DNA of 55,000 nt. It comes from Acidobacteriota bacterium (lineage in GTDB: Bacteria; Acidobacteriota; Aminicenantia; Aminicenantales; Saccharicenantaceae). How positions within the stretch are numbered: position 1 is the first letter of the stretch; each line of letters opens with the position of its first letter. The translations under genes were made by a program, and so were the position numbers. Location: the NCBI GenBank assembly GCA_033549365.1, contig JAWSUF010000008.1:1-55000 (forward strand). The letters run 5' to 3'. The notes beneath the pieces are model-generated. The model ran no database searches and was not told the origin of the DNA. It saw nothing but the letters and a program-made list of their open reading frames with translations. Below are positions 8,075 through 18,245 of this stretch, piece by piece.

Positions 8075-8095
8075 AATAAACCCTCAAGAGGAATC

Positions 8096-8133
8096 GGTAA
8101 TACCAAGGTAATACCAAAGTATTCTTTTGTCAA
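8096..8133 (-). promoter_or_regulatory. mazEF promoter and tandem operator repeats
   Basis: On the minus strand TTGACA (8133-8128), a 17-base spacer and TACCTT (8110-8105). Two adjacent copies of GGTAATACCAA (8096-8106 and 8107-8117), each holding the small palindrome GGTA-A-TACC, cover the -10 region. This is a likely antitoxin binding site. Confidence 0.6.
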
Positions 8134-8137
8134 GAGG

Positions 8138-8186
8138 GTCGACCGGTGCCGGTCGTGCCGCGGGTGACGGGGTTGCCGGCCACCGG
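8138..8186 (+). repeat. 49-bp mosaic copy of two parts of the M1 peptidase gene
   Basis: Bases 8138-8161 match 3418-3441 with 2 differences in 24. Bases 8161-8186 match 3601-3626 exactly over 26 bases. In the peptidase gene these two pieces are about 160 bases apart, so the scar is a copy with an internal deletion, joined at a short shared GC-rich run. Similarity stops abruptly on both sides. It lies between the mazEF promoter and the promoter of the 8254 gene. Confidence 0.75.
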
Positions 8187-8189
8187 ACC

Positions 8190-8218
8190 TTGAATCGGCG
8201 GGTGCGCGGGCCTATAAT
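8190..8218 (+). promoter_or_regulatory. sigma-70-type promoter of the beta-propeller gene
   Basis: TTGAAT (8190-8195), a 17-base spacer and a perfect TATAAT (8213-8218). The GGGGGT ribosome site and the ATG at 8254 give a leader of about 30 bases. Confidence 0.7.
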
Positions 8219-8253
8219 GGATCAAGATCGAACATGATCGATAGGGGGTAACC

Positions 8254-9387
8254 ATGCTGTTCCTGTCATTATTGGTTTTGGCCTTTGCCGCCTCTGCCCT
8301 TCCGCTCCCCGCGGCCGCGGAGCCGGGCCAGAAGGCGGCCGTTACGACCGAAGACGGCGTGCGGGTCGTCCGCAACCCTAAAACGCCCGTGGCGGGCCCC
8401 GGCGGCGCGCCGGCCGTCGTGACCCTGGTCGAGGACCTGGTCATCGGGGACGACTCTGAACGGGACGACCATTGGTTCTCCTTCCTGAACAGCCTGGCCG
8501 TCGACGATGAGGGGAACATCTACACGGTGGACCCCAAGGCCATCCGCATCCGGGTCTTTGGCCCCGACGGCTCGCTCCTGCGGGCCTTCGGCCGCGCCGG
8601 CCAGGGGCCGGGTGAGTTCAGCGGCCCGGGAGGCATCGTCGCTGTTCCCGACGGGACGGTCCTCATCGGCGACGCCCTCACACGCCGCGTCTCCCATTTC
8701 AACGCCAAGGGAGAGTATCTGAAAGACACCCCGCTCGTCACCCTCCGCCTCGCGGGACTCGTGATCGACGCCCATAAGAACCTCTACGCCATCCACTTTG
8801 TGCGCGGGGAGAAATTAGCTATGGAACTGATCAAGCTCGATCCCGACTTGAAGCCTCTCCTGACGATCCACACTCTAAGCATTGACTCCAAGCCGCGGAC
8901 CACCGAGATATTCAGCCTCCGGCTCTTTTACGACGTCGCCGGCGGCGATCGCCTGGCCTGGATGGTCTCGGACAGCTACGAGATCCGGGTCGTCGACGCC
9001 TCGGGCCGGACGCTCATGAAGATCCTCAAGGACCACGCGCCCCGGCGTCTCACGGCCAAGGACCGGGAGGAACATCTCCGGAGGCGCTTCCCCAAAGGCT
9101 TCAAACCCCTTCCCGGCGAGGAGCTCGTGTTTCCCAACGTCTTCCCGGCAGCCGCGGCGTTCATGGCCGACGAGACGGGCCGCATCTACGTCCGGACCTA
9201 CGACGCGGACGGCCGCGGCGGCGAGGCCGTGGACGTCTTCAGCCCGGAGGGCCTCTACGTCGCCCGCTTCTTCGTCCCCTGGAACGAGGTGACCGTCACC
9301 GTCCGCAACGGCAAGCTTTATTGCTACATCCAGGAATCCGAGTCGGGCTACCCCCTGGTCAAACGCTACGCCATGAATTGGAAATAG
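8254..9387 (+). CDS. 6-bladed beta-propeller exported protein
   Basis: A 377-residue protein with a clean signal peptide (LFLSLLVLAFAASALPLPAAA, cleavage near residue 22). It is followed by NHL-like blades: VDDEGNIYTVDPKAIRIRVF, FGPDGSLLRAFG, GRAGQGPGEFSGPGG and FNAKGEYLKD. The GQGPGEF turn and overall layout match the proteins at 521 and 21091. The position after the signal peptide implies a periplasmic or surface location. There is no enzyme motif. It has its own strong promoter, with the mosaic repeat directly upstream. It is convergent with katG, 18 bases from that stop. Confidence 0.85.
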   Translation: MLFLSLLVLAFAASALPLPAAAEPGQKAAVTTEDGVRVVRNPKTPVAGPGGAPAVVTLVEDLVIGDDSERDDHWFSFLNSLAVDDEGNIYTVDPKAIRIRVFGPDGSLLRAFGRAGQGPGEFSGPGGIVAVPDGTVLIGDALTRRVSHFNAKGEYLKDTPLVTLRLAGLVIDAHKNLYAIHFVRGEKLAMELIKLDPDLKPLLTIHTLSIDSKPRTTEIFSLRLFYDVAGGDRLAWMVSDSYEIRVVDASGRTLMKILKDHAPRRLTAKDREEHLRRRFPKGFKPLPGEELVFPNVFPAAAAFMADETGRIYVRTYDADGRGGEAVDVFSPEGLYVARFFVPWNEVTVTVRNGKLYCYIQESESGYPLVKRYAMNWK

Positions 9388-9405
9388 CCTTAGCCGGGAC
9401 CGCGA

Positions 9406-12089
<2,684 letters not shown>

Positions 12090-12129
12090 GACTCTCCGCT
12101 CTCCTTATCAGGAAAAAATCTTAAATAAG

Positions 12130-12158
12130 ATATTATCCTAATAGACGGGGGTTGTCAA
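12130..12158 (-). promoter_or_regulatory. perR-katG promoter and probable PerR box
   Basis: On the minus strand TTGACA (12158-12153), a 17-base spacer and TAATAT (12135-12130). The AT-rich dyad ATTA-TCC-TAAT (plus strand, 12132-12142) overlaps the spacer and -10. This fits autoregulation by the Fur-family protein. Confidence 0.6.
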
Positions 12159-12169
12159 TTCGTTCGAAC

Positions 12170-12300
12170 TCATAAGTCTTCGATCCGCTCCAAATACCGC
12201 TCGGCCTGTTCCAGGACGGCGGCGCGGTCCTGAGCGGAAAAACGATCCCAAACCCGCAACATCATCCCGATGCGGGGATTTTCTGAGGATTCCGGGGCTG
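12170..12300 (-). other. short unassigned reading frame, probable gene remnant
   Basis: The stretch from 12090 to 12426 holds no full gene. One minus-strand frame is open through it and ends MMLRVWDRFSAQDRAAVLEQ followed by AERYLERIEDL and a stop at 12170-12172. This is a convincing amphipathic helix pair, but there is no good start or ribosome site. I read it as the 3' stub of a lost gene and cannot name the family. Confidence 0.3.
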
Positions 12301-12380
12301 CGGATCGGGAAGGGGTATGTTCCTGAGAGATTTGTTCTAGAAAATTCGTCTTCTGGAGTGATAGACGTAAACAAACGGCC

Positions 12381-12409
12381 TTGACTTTAATAAGAAAGGA
12401 GCATATAAA
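12381..12409 (+). promoter_or_regulatory. promoter of the RHH/RelE-type pair
   Basis: TTGACT (12381-12386), a 17-base spacer and TATAAA (12404-12409). The predicted transcription start near 12416 rules out the ATG at 12412. AGGAG (12416-12420) is well placed for the ATG at 12427. Confidence 0.6.
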
Positions 12410-12426
12410 TAATGCAGGAGTATGAA

Positions 12427-12654
12427 ATGGTAAGAAAGACGGTCGCTATGGACGAAGACCTGGTCAATGAACTCGATCACTTCGCCAAGAGAGAAAGAAG
12501 GGATTTTTCCGGCGCCCTGCGGTATGCGCTGAGAATCGGCCTTCTGTCGCTTGAGAATCCGGAATTGACTGTGGAAGAAATCAAGGACATCATCGAGGCC
12601 CGGGTGGACGAAGAGATGGGCAAGGTCGCCGCGTTCAATCCGCAAGACGTCTGA
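12427..12654 (+). CDS. ribbon-helix-helix antitoxin
   Basis: A 75-residue protein beginning MVRKTVAMDEDLVNELDHFA, followed by KRERRDFSGALRYALRIGLL. The strand-helix-helix order and the F-S-G-A-L-R turn are those of CopG/MetJ-type antitoxins. The tail (LTVEEIKDIIEARVDEEMGK) is acidic and helical, as expected for toxin binding. Start 12427 is chosen because the promoter and AGGAG site exclude the earlier ATG. The toxin gene begins 18 bases downstream. Confidence 0.82.
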   Translation: MVRKTVAMDEDLVNELDHFAKRERRDFSGALRYALRIGLLSLENPELTVEEIKDIIEARVDEEMGKVAAFNPQDV

Positions 12655-12672
12655 TCCGATCCGGCGGCGGAA

Positions 12673-12930
12673 ATGAAAATTCTCGAGACTTCAAAGTTTC
12701 AGAGACTGAGAAAAAAGATCAGGGAGGAGGCGGAAAAACAAGCCCTCAAAGCCGCCCTCCTGGACATTCTGGAAAACCCGGAGACAGGGAAAAAACTGAA
12801 GGGCGAATTCGCGTTTTTGAGATCCTATCCCTACTCTGCAAGGGGACAGTCCCGGAGGCTGATCTACAGATGGGAAAAAGACCTGATCGTTTTCTATTCG
12901 TTCGGTCCGCGAGGCGGCATCTATCAATAG
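12673..12930 (+). CDS. RelE/ParE-superfamily toxin
   Basis: An 85-residue basic protein: FQRLRKKIREEAEKQALKAAL, then NPETGKKLKGEFAFLRSYPY, GQSRRLIYRWEKDLIVFYSF and GPRGGIYQ. The order of two helices followed by strands, with L-x-G-x-F-x-F-L-R and RRLIYRWE, fits RelE/ParE toxins. The closing GPRGGIY replaces the more usual HR.xYR end. It is paired with the preceding RHH antitoxin in the usual antitoxin-first order. The target (ribosome-bound mRNA or gyrase) cannot be told. Confidence 0.78.
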   Translation: MKILETSKFQRLRKKIREEAEKQALKAALLDILENPETGKKLKGEFAFLRSYPYSARGQSRRLIYRWEKDLIVFYSFGPRGGIYQ

Positions 12931-12940
12931 CCCGCCCTTT

Positions 12941-13747
12941 TTACTTTTTGAGCAATTTCAAGACATTGTCGAGGGTCATCATTTCGATATCCGCTGGTCT
13001 TTCCAAAAACGGGCGGACGTCTTCCACGGCCCGGTTCCAGTCCATGGCTTTCAGCTTTTGGACCAGAGCATCGCCCCAATCGGATTGATCGATGCTGGGG
13101 CCGGACCATCCGGTTTGCCGCAAGGCATTGTTGAGAAACGGGATATTGGGCGCCGGCCAGGATGGATCCGAGAGATACCAAAAGATGTCATAAAGATCCC
13201 GGCCTTTGGTATAGGGGCGGGTCAGCAGGGCGTGCAATTTCCCGCTGAGAAGCGACGGCTTGTCGTAGTGGAAAAGATTCAGCATGATGATGCGGCGGAC
13301 AACGGTCGTCTCCGTATTCCCACCCGAGGGTGGGCGGCTGTCCAGCTCGATCTTAACGGTCAGGGCCTGCGCCCGGTGCGGGGATAGATCCAATTCATGG
13401 AGAAGGCCGGGAAAACCGACCCATGCGGATTTGACGGTTTTGGCGGACTTGATCGTCAGGTCGGTGGAATACGTCTCGGCCGCAAACCAGGAAGGGATTT
13501 GGGAAACGGCGTCATGGAAATCCATTCCCTCGCTTGGTCGGCTCAAGGCAAAGTCGAGATCTTCGGAATACCGGGGAAGCCGATGGAGGAAACGGAGCGC
13601 CGTACCCCCGTGAAAGATCCAGTTTCGAAAGAGTCGGTGCTCCTGGAGATATTGCAGGATCCGTGCCTGGAGATATTCGCGGATTCGGTTCCGGGCCTGA
13701 AGCGGGTCTGCCGCATCCGAGATGATCTGACGGAGCTGTTCTTTCAT
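12941..13747 (-). CDS. abiEii: AbiEii-type nucleotidyltransferase toxin
   Basis: A 268-residue member of the AbiEii/AbiGii family (DNA polymerase beta-like nucleotidyltransferase fold). The active site is IFHGGTALRFL (Gly47, Gly48) followed by YSEDLDFAL, giving Asp63 and Asp65. The later motif KLHALLTRPYTKGRDLYDI carries the conserved Lys and Asp residues. Known members modify tRNA or otherwise stop growth during phage infection. The start abuts the stop of the antitoxin gene (TAA then ATG). It is convergent with the toxin at 12673, 10 bases away. All key residues are present. Confidence 0.92.
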   Translation of the reverse strand: MKEQLRQIISDAADPLQARNRIREYLQARILQYLQEHRLFRNWIFHGGTALRFLHRLPRYSEDLDFALSRPSEGMDFHDAVSQIPSWFAAETYSTDLTIKSAKTVKSAWVGFPGLLHELDLSPHRAQALTVKIELDSRPPSGGNTETTVVRRIIMLNLFHYDKPSLLSGKLHALLTRPYTKGRDLYDIFWYLSDPSWPAPNIPFLNNALRQTGWSGPSIDQSDWGDALVQKLKAMDWNRAVEDVRPFLERPADIEMMTLDNVLKLLKK

Positions 13748-14368
13748 TTAGAACTCCTTTGCGCGAGTCCCCAGAATATCCAGGGCCCGGGCGAGCTTGG
13801 GGCTTCCCGTCCGCCGGAAGATGTCCCGGAGATGTTCTCGATCCAGCCGATCCCGATTCTGCAGCCGCAGTTCTTCAAGATAGGCCGGATCATCCGATCC
13901 CGGCGTAAGATAAAGGAGATCCAGCAGCGCTTTTTCCGGAGAGGCGATGAAGAAGGAGCGGGCCGGTGCGGATTCTTCCCGTGTGTAATCGAAAAAAAGA
14001 TCTGTTTTGATATGCCTGTAAATATAGGTTCCCAGAGACGTTTCGAGCGTTTGAGGTCGCCCGGTGGTGACACTTGTGATCGCCGGGACGTATTCGGGGA
14101 TGAGTCCGTGATGTTCAAGGGCGGACTGGAGGCTGACATAGGAGGCTCTTTTGATCCGGTTGGCGATATGAAAAGGATGGGGATCCGTTTTGCGATATCG
14201 TTCGGACAAGGCATAGAGTCCCCGCCGAATCTGAATGAGCTTTCCGGATTCGACCCAGCGCGAAAGCTGTGTCCCGATTTTAACGGGGTCGATGGATCCT
14301 GCTGTTAATAGAGAAGACGAGAAGACGGGTTCCTTGTCGACAATTTGAAGAAGCTCATCCCACTTCAT
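13748..14368 (-). CDS. abiEi: AbiEi-type antitoxin, winged-helix repressor
   Basis: From the ATG at 14368 the product is 206 residues: MKWDELLQIVDKEPVFSSSL, then LSRWVESGKLIQIRRGLYAL and SYVSLQSALEHHGLIPEYVP. The first 80 residues form the winged helix of the AbiEi family; the rest is the C-terminal antitoxin domain (SPEKALLDLLYLTP). The -10 box ends 6 bases before this ATG and no ribosome site exists, so a leaderless mRNA is likely. A GTG two codons earlier (14374) lies against the -10 and is unlikely. It should repress its own promoter through the palindrome at 14374-14397. Confidence 0.9.
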   Translation of the reverse strand: MKWDELLQIVDKEPVFSSSLLTAGSIDPVKIGTQLSRWVESGKLIQIRRGLYALSERYRKTDPHPFHIANRIKRASYVSLQSALEHHGLIPEYVPAITSVTTGRPQTLETSLGTYIYRHIKTDLFFDYTREESAPARSFFIASPEKALLDLLYLTPGSDDPAYLEELRLQNRDRLDREHLRDIFRRTGSPKLARALDILGTRAKEF

Positions 14369-14373
14369 GGACA

Positions 14374-14403
14374 CAATATATCATTATTGATATATTGATG
14401 CAA
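14374..14403 (-). promoter_or_regulatory. abiE promoter with perfect inverted-repeat operator
   Basis: On the minus strand TTGCAT (14403-14398), a 17-base spacer and TATATT (14380-14375). A perfect inverted repeat, CAATATATCA (14374-14383) and TGATATATTG (14388-14397) with TTAT between, covers the spacer, the -10 and the start region. This matches the known mode of AbiEi autorepression at inverted repeats. Confidence 0.75.
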
Positions 14404-14414
14404 CGGATAAGTCC

Positions 14415-17400
14415 CTACTTCAGCGTGACATCCACATACACGGAGTGATGGCCGTAACTCTCGAAGAAGGGCTTCAGGACGAGGCCGTCGAGGGTGAAGC
14501 GCAGGGCGGCTGGATCGCCGGAGATCGATCGGGAGATGTCCCCAGCGTCGAGCGTGACGGCCCGCCAGGACGTTAACGGGCCTTCCTCCTGGACGGCCAG
14601 AAGGACCGGGCCGTAGAAAATGCTCGCAAGGTTCGGCATGTCCATGACCGATTCGAGGCGGAAAGAAAAGGGCATGCGCAGAGAGACCGTGTCGCCGTCC
14701 TTCCAGTCGCGCCGCAGAGTCAGGTAGGAGCCGGGCTCGGCCTCGACTTTTTCCTCCCGGCCGTTGATCTCGACGAAAAAGCCCTGCGTCGCCCAGACCG
14801 GAATGCGCACCTTGAGCGCGAACGTTCCGTCCCCGGAAATCGTCAGGAGGATGGAGTCGGCATACGGGAAATTCGTGCTCTGTGCGACTGTCACGCCGCG
14901 TTCCGTCCAGTCCAGTGTCGAGGGGATGTAGAGATTGACGTAGAGCTCCCGGTTGTCGGCGCTCCGGAAATAAATGGAGTCCTGGAGCTTGGTGTGGCTT
15001 TCGACGGCCGTGCCGTTGCAGCAGGTGAAGCCGTCCATGTTTTCGTTGCCGAAACGCTTCCGCGCCCCCGGATTGAGCGGGACGTGATAAGTGTTTCCGG
15101 CGTTCGTCTCGGCCACCGAGGCCAGGATGTGGTTGTAGAGACCCTGTTCGTAGTAATCCATATAGCGGGGGTCGGGATCGAAGAAAAAGAGCCCGCGGCT
15201 GAGCTTGAGCATGTTGTAGGTCGCGCAGGTTTCGTTCTGCCCGTCCATGGAAAAGCCGTTGGCGAAGAGCGTGTCGGGTTCGGCCGTGAAGCACTCGGCG
15301 TTCCGGGGATTCTTGGCCCCGGCCACGCCGCCGATGCTGTACATGTAGTGATTGCGGGCGATCGTCCAGAAGTTTTCGGCGACGGCGCGGTAGGCGGGAT
15401 CCCCGGACGCCCGGTACGTCTCCAGGGCTCCCGTGATCTGGGGGATGTGCTGGTTGGCGTGGCGGGTGCGGAGGGTATCGACGTTTTTGGCCAGGCCGTG
15501 GCGGTGTTCAGCGTCGCCGAAGAAGAAATTCGTGTTGTCGAAAAGCCGGGCACAGTCCAGAAATTCCGGGTTGCCGGTGAGTCGGGACAGGCGGGCCATC
15601 GCTTCGTTCATGCCGCCGTATTCGCCGGCGATATACCGGCTCCACATGGCGATGCGCACGTCGTCGGGCACCGCCCGGAGCCGTGCGAGCACCCACGTTC
15701 CCATCCCTTCAGCAACCTCTAGGGCCTTCGGGTTGTCGCCGACTTCGAAGCAGTCCAGAAGTCCGGCCAGGATCTTGTGCAGGGTGTAGTAGGGGGCCCA
15801 GATCTGGGCGTTGGTCGCCCCGTAGGTGGCGCCGTGTTCCAGCATGATGAACTGGTCCGGCGGATAGGCGCTGATGAATCCGGCGCCCCAGTTCCAATAA
15901 TCCCGGCGGATGCCGTCCGTGCTCAGATCGGAATCGTAGCCGGTTTTCCCCGGTCCGGGCGGAACGGTGAGGGGATCGGCGTTGCTCGGCCCTCCGGCTT
16001 CCGCGGGCCGGCCCGATTTTTGGGAAAGATCGTGGAGTGTGTCGATCATGCGGTTCATTTTTTGCAGGAAATTTGCCTGAAGCTCGGCATTGTACGCGGA
16101 TCCGGCATAAGCCTGGGCCAGGGCCGTCAGATAATGACCGCTGGCGTGGCCGCGGAGCCGCGTTGTCTGGCTGTCCCAGCCGCGCAGCTGAACGGCGCCC
16201 TCGGGTTGGGGTCGGCCGAAGGCGTCGCGGAAGTTGTAGAGGAAATTGTCGGGATTGACCTCGGCCAGGGTGAAGAGGAATTTGTCGCGATTCTTCATGA
16301 ACGGCGTGTCGCGGCCGTCGGCGTCGCGGTTGAGGATGACGCGACCCAGTGGGAATGGTTCGAGCGCCGGTTCGGGTTTCGCGGAAGGGCCGGCCGCTTT
16401 CGCGGGCTTTACGGTCACGACGGCCTTGGGCTGGAACAAAGTCCCAGGCACGGTCCCGGTCAGCGTATACGTTCCGGGATTCAGGACCGCGCTGTTGTCG
16501 GCCGGCGAGGGCCAGATGACACGGACCGTCGGTCCCGCGGCGCCGTTTTCATAGACGCCGGGGATGTGAACGGGAAGGCGGGGCAGGACGCCCGCCGTCG
16601 TTTCAACGGCGATGTCGGGAACGTCGCGCAAGCCCAGGCTGAGGGCCGGGGAGCGAAGCGTTGGAGGCGTCGGCTCCACGGCTCTCTGACGTCCGGCGCC
16701 AGCGCCTCCGGAATCGCCGTAAGCCACGGCTCTCACCTGGTCTTCGCTGAGAGCGATATTGTAGAGGCGGAGGTCGCGAAGATTGGCATTCATGACAGGG
16801 TTATCTGCGGTTGACGATCCTCCGACGAAAAGCCGGTTGTCATCCGGACGATTCGGGTCAAGAACGTCCTCGAGGCGGATATTCAGATTTTCCACTCGGC
16901 CGACTTCGCGGCCCATGACATAGCCGGTCAGGGTGCGGCGGGCGGCATCCAGGACGACGGCGACATGGAACCAGCGTCCGGGGGAAGTGAATCGGGTTGA
17001 AAATCCGCGTCCGTCCTCCGGACCGCCGTCTGTGATGCGGACACGAAAACCGTTGTCGATGTCCGGGGCGGTCAACTCGCCAAACAGGCCGCGTCCGTTC
17101 TTTCCCCCGAAATCGAAGAGTCTTTGGCCGGGATGCGTGGAGATGAGATGGACCCAGCAGGTGACGGTCAGGCTGTCGACCCCGGCCAGGGCGCGGCCGG
17201 GGATTTGGAGCGTGCCGCCCCGAAGCGAAAGGACCCTGTCGAACGGACTGTCTTCGGGAAAGGCCGGTTCGCCTCCGATTACGGCGGCATGGTAGTTGTT
17301 CCGGGACCGGTCCAGCGCATTGCCGTCGAAAACATAGCGGGCAATGAGGGCCGTCTCGCCGATTCCGTCCAGGATCTGGTCCCCCGTGGTCTGGGCGGGG

Positions 17401-17474
17401 AGTTGCGTCAGGCCGAACCACAGGCCGAGCCCGGCCGTGAGGATTATCGCGATTGCCGGTAAAAGTTTTCCCAT
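14415..17474 (-). CDS. GH127 beta-L-arabinofuranosidase-like glycosidase with LamG domain
   Basis: The protein is 1019 residues from ATG 17474, chosen because GGGAGG is 7 bases upstream; a longer frame exists but has no ribosome site. It has an N-terminal signal anchor, then a LamG/concanavalin-like domain (about residues 40-250, with LTVTCWVHLISTHPGQRLFD). A linker and Ig-like segment follow, then the GH127 catalytic domain (about 370-1000). Residues matching the Bifidobacterium HypBA1 site are visible: Glu732 (FTAEPDTLF), the zinc ligands Glu748 and Cys750 (NETCATYNML), and the Cys818-Cys819 pair (FTCCNGTAVE), the first being the likely nucleophile. It probably removes L-arabinofuranose from plant glycans outside the cytoplasm. 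The LamG domain may bind the sugar. Confidence 0.9.
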   Translation of the reverse strand: MGKLLPAIAIILTAGLGLWFGLTQLPAQTTGDQILDGIGETALIARYVFDGNALDRSRNNYHAAVIGGEPAFPEDSPFDRVLSLRGGTLQIPGRALAGVDSLTVTCWVHLISTHPGQRLFDFGGKNGRGLFGELTAPDIDNGFRVRITDGGPEDGRGFSTRFTSPGRWFHVAVVLDAARRTLTGYVMGREVGRVENLNIRLEDVLDPNRPDDNRLFVGGSSTADNPVMNANLRDLRLYNIALSEDQVRAVAYGDSGGAGAGRQRAVEPTPPTLRSPALSLGLRDVPDIAVETTAGVLPRLPVHIPGVYENGAAGPTVRVIWPSPADNSAVLNPGTYTLTGTVPGTLFQPKAVVTVKPAKAAGPSAKPEPALEPFPLGRVILNRDADGRDTPFMKNRDKFLFTLAEVNPDNFLYNFRDAFGRPQPEGAVQLRGWDSQTTRLRGHASGHYLTALAQAYAGSAYNAELQANFLQKMNRMIDTLHDLSQKSGRPAEAGGPSNADPLTVPPGPGKTGYDSDLSTDGIRRDYWNWGAGFISAYPPDQFIMLEHGATYGATNAQIWAPYYTLHKILAGLLDCFEVGDNPKALEVAEGMGTWVLARLRAVPDDVRIAMWSRYIAGEYGGMNEAMARLSRLTGNPEFLDCARLFDNTNFFFGDAEHRHGLAKNVDTLRTRHANQHIPQITGALETYRASGDPAYRAVAENFWTIARNHYMYSIGGVAGAKNPRNAECFTAEPDTLFANGFSMDGQNETCATYNMLKLSRGLFFFDPDPRYMDYYEQGLYNHILASVAETNAGNTYHVPLNPGARKRFGNENMDGFTCCNGTAVESHTKLQDSIYFRSADNRELYVNLYIPSTLDWTERGVTVAQSTNFPYADSILLTISGDGTFALKVRIPVWATQGFFVEINGREEKVEAEPGSYLTLRRDWKDGDTVSLRMPFSFRLESVMDMPNLASIFYGPVLLAVQEEGPLTSWRAVTLDAGDISRSISGDPAALRFTLDGLVLKPFFESYGHHSVYVDVTLK

Positions 17475-17514
17475 GGCGAGACCTCCCAAATTGATCGGTA
17501 CAATCCAAAAATGT

Positions 17515-17523
17515 AGTATATCA
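17515..17523 (-). promoter_or_regulatory. extended -10 promoter of the GH127 gene
   Basis: The minus strand reads TGATATACT, an extended -10 (TG-n-TATACT), about 40 bases before the ATG. No convincing -35 is seen. Confidence 0.4.
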
Positions 17524-17713
17524 GAATATCGAATAAACAAATCCATTTTTCGGGTTTTTCAGCCCGACAGGTCTTCTCTTTTTATGATCACAATCGTCGG
17601 GTGGTCGAACACCGGTGGCCCTCATCCCAGAGGTGCTCAACGGCCCGGATAACCTTTTCGTCAAGAGCGAACCTGCCGCAACTGACATCTATGTCCGAGG
17701 CAACCCATGAGTC

Positions 17714-17742
17714 TTGACCCCCCGCGGAAGCCGGGATATATT
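17714..17742 (+). promoter_or_regulatory. promoter of the YbaN-like gene (leaderless type)
   Basis: TTGACC (17714-17719), a 17-base spacer and TATATT (17737-17742). The ATG at 17753 lies 10 bases further and has no ribosome site. Confidence 0.6.
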
Positions 17743-17752
17743 CTTTGCCCAT

Positions 17753-18178
17753 ATGTTACACCGTTCACGCCTGATCCGTGCCCTGCTGATTGCCCTGGGA
17801 AGCGTTTCCGTCGGGATGGCCGTATTGGGTATTTTCCTGCCGATTCTTCCGACCACGCCCTTTTTGCTGCTTGCGGCCTGGTGCTATGCGCGCAGCAGCG
17901 AACGGTTTTACGTCTGGCTTATGACTCACCGGATCTGGGGCAAATACCTGCGCGATTATACTTCGGGAAAAGGGGTGCCCCTCCGTTTAAAGATATGGAC
18001 GGTGACGTTGCTTTGGGCAGCCATTTTCGTTTCCGCCTTTCTTGTGGTGGAAAAAACGTGGGTCAGGGTCCTGCTGATTGCCATAGCATGTGGGGTCAGT
18101 ATTCATATCCTCAAGATCAGGACAGTGAAAAACGAGTCAAAACCCCAAAAAAAACCGTCTGAAAAATGTTCCGATTGA
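17753..18178 (+). CDS. YbaN family (DUF454) small inner-membrane protein
   Basis: A 141-residue protein with three to four hydrophobic segments. The N-terminal motif SVSVGMAVLGIFLPILPTTP followed by FLLLAAWCYARSSERFYVWL is the hallmark of the DUF454/YbaN family. The function of that family is not established. The tail after the last membrane segment is basic and probably cytoplasmic. An earlier ATG at 17701-17720 would overlap the promoter, so 17753 is used. It lies just upstream of the Rrf2 gene but has its own promoter. Confidence 0.85.
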   Translation: MLHRSRLIRALLIALGSVSVGMAVLGIFLPILPTTPFLLLAAWCYARSSERFYVWLMTHRIWGKYLRDYTSGKGVPLRLKIWTVTLLWAAIFVSAFLVVEKTWVRVLLIAIACGVSIHILKIRTVKNESKPQKKPSEKCSD

Positions 18179-18180
18179 TC

Positions 18181-18234
18181 TTGACATCGGTCCTGATCTT
18201 TATTATGATCGCAATATCCTTTATATAATATAGG
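18181..18234 (+). promoter_or_regulatory. Rrf2 gene promoter with AT-rich dyad
   Basis: TTGACA (18181-18186), a 17-base spacer and TATGAT (18204-18209). A 17-bp imperfect dyad, CCTTTATATAATATAGG (18218-18234), lies at the transcription start and is a plausible autoregulatory Rrf2 site. Confidence 0.6.
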
Positions 18235-18245
18235 AATTAAGGAAT

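Noticed and set aside
12138-12374. 78-codon minus-strand frame
   Set aside because: Its composition is poor and it overlaps the perR promoter. A different frame in the same place gives the better helix-rich remnant listed at 12170.
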